Position numbers and translations under genes: made by a program
Shown here: in pieces, positions 62,616-64,000 of the stretch
How positions within the stretch are numbered: position 1 is the stretch's first letter
Layout: the number at the start of each line of letters is the position of its first letter
From: Phymorhynchus buccinoides
Lineage: Eukaryota > Mollusca > Gastropoda > Neogastropoda > Raphitomidae
Length of the DNA stretch: 64,000 nt
Direction: 5' to 3'
Assembly: GCA_017654935.2 (NCBI GenBank)
Contig: CM065698.1
Location: forward strand, 2,226,301 to 2,290,300
Notes under the pieces: model-generated
The model's database searches: none
Seen by the model: only the letters and a program-made list of their open reading frames with translations
Told to the model about the DNA's origin: nothing

Positions 62616-63480
62616 GGTAGTTTAAACAATGGAATGTACTTTTCATAAAATAATTATTAGTTTTTCATCAGATTTGTTCCGTGTTGAAAGTAATCTCAGA
62701 TCACATTTGCAGTTCATTGAGAGAAAAAACGAGAAAAAAACTTACAAACTACAATAAAAACACAACAGAAAAACACATCAGATCTCCTGTCACAAAAGTC
62801 ATTTTAACCGAAAGAAGAAAGCTTTTGATACAATGTAGACAAACGCCGAGCTGACACTGCTTTATGGAAGATTTGCTGGATATGATTGAGGAGGAACAAA
62901 GACAAACGCTGAGCTGACACTGCTTCATGGAAGATTTGCTGGATATGATTGAGGAGGAACAAAAATAAACCTTCTAAGGAGCTGTGCAACATTACACTCC
63001 GAAACCTCATGCACATATCCAGGGGTAATTGCCTACACGTGGTATCACAAGAGGAAAACAGAAGGGTGATAACACGCTTAGGCAACTTCCCCTCGATATC
63101 CGCAAATAGGTCAAAGAACTTCAGATATAAGCTGTGCCGGTCCCCGGTGAGCGCTACGCTAGCCGGATTGGTCCAGCCCGGATACTGCGAAAAGGCCTAG
63201 GGTCAACTCTTAAAAAGCTGTCAACACCACCAGACAGTAAAACAAAGACATTTGTCTTTATTTTTAAAAAAAAGAAAAGTATTTTATATTTCAATTCTCA
63301 GTGCGCTCTCCCAGTTCCGTGGAGTACTTAGCCTTCATAGGCTCCTTCGACGTATGGTACCAGAACCAGAACCAGAACCAGAAGTGGATGGGATAAGCGT
63401 TTTCATCCGCATGTGCTTATCCCATCCGCTTATTTATCAAGTTCTTTTACTTTTCTTGCGGATATGTGCATGAGGTGTGA
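62616..63480. other. Intergenic sequence, mostly unrecognised
   Basis: A roughly 60-bp block (CTGACACTGCTT(T/C)ATGGAAGA) is present twice at 62850-62955. Part of 63020-63090 resembles 47465-47545. Confidence 0.4.
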
Positions 63481-63481
63481 C

Positions 63482-64000
63482 TGGTTGCTGTACAGGAAAG
63501 AAGGAAGAGGTTTCCACATGTAATGTGCACAGCCCCTAAGCCTTAAGGTTCTTCATAATGTACTTTTCTTGCGGATATGTGCATGAGGTGTGACTGGTTG
63601 CTGTACAGGAAAGAAAGAAGAGGTTTTGGAGTGTAATGTGCACAGCCCCTAAGCCTTAAGGTTCTTCATAATGTACTTTTCTTGCGGATATGTGCATGAG
63701 GTGTGACTGTGGTTGCTCTACAGGAAAGAAAGAAAGAGGTCTTTTTGGAGTGTAATGTGCACAGCCCCTAAGCCTTAAGGTTCTTCATAATGTACTTTTC
63801 TTGCGGATATGTGCATGAGGTGTGACTGTGGTTGCTCTACAGGAAAGAAAGAAGAGGTTTTGGAGTGTAATGTGCACAGCCCCTAAGCCTTAAGGTTCTT
63901 CATAATGTACTTTTCTTGCGGATATGTGCATGAGGTGTGACTGGTTGCTCTACAGGAAAGAAGGAAGAGGTTTCCACATGTAATGTGCACAGCCCCTAAG
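63482..64000. repeat. ~115-123-bp tandem array running off the right edge
   Basis: TACTTTTCTTGCGGATATGT, GCATGAGGTGTGACTG, CAGGAAAGAA, ATGTGCACAGCCCCTAAGCC recur at about 63440, 63558, 63675, 63793 and 63908. Units differ by small indels (GTGGTTGCTC versus GGTTGCTG) and by TTTGGAGTG versus TTCCACATG. Confidence 0.9.

Overview
The window is gastropod-like animal DNA. It carries most of one large host gene, the peroxisomal import receptor PEX5, on the + strand from 2592 to 53964. I find 12 exons with matching phases that together encode 556 residues. The first exon or exons, with the start codon and the conserved N-terminal cysteine, are not visible and probably lie to the left. Introns are long and packed with SINEs, LINE fragments, MITEs and satellites, including a tRNA-headed SINE and a GAA-tailed SINE of the kind seen in molluscs. 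No virus, CRISPR array, operon or bacterial gene is present. The species cannot be fixed from sequence alone.

Layout. 1-2006: 5'-truncated L2/CR1-like LINE on the minus strand, running off the left edge. 2.6-9.4 kb: PEX5 exons A-C (LVxEF and WxxxF motifs) among SINEs and MITEs. 9.4-17.4 kb: a long intron with a decayed array derived from exon D, a 2.3 kb foldback element and a 2.6 kb hAT-like element. 17.4-19.8 kb: exons D and E. 21.6-31.2 kb: a satellite split by an 8.1 kb DNA transposon that carries an apparently intact three-exon transposase gene. 31.2-53.9 kb: exons F-L, mainly the TPR domain, separated by tandem arrays; the largest is a roughly 3.3 kb expansion inside a SINE at 49.6-52.9 kb. 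After 53964: the 3' flank, with a 306-codon open frame in phase with the PEX5 stop, then MITEs, SINE copies and satellites to the right edge.

Two observations stand out. First, at seven of the twelve PEX5 exons (A, D, F, G, H, I, J) a piece of the exon-intron boundary, often including a working-looking splice site and part of the exon, has been tandemly duplicated in the adjacent intron. Second, the transposon at 22724-30842 has perfect 14-bp terminal inverted repeats, a clean 6-bp target duplication in an identifiable empty-site satellite, and a predicted protein of about 1271 residues with a coiled coil, an RNase H-like D/D/E core, a SAP-like segment and a Tudor-like C-terminus. I cannot place it in a named superfamily.

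All exon boundaries were inferred by reading splice sites, phase and similarity to known PEX5 proteins recalled from general knowledge. Nothing was computed or searched.
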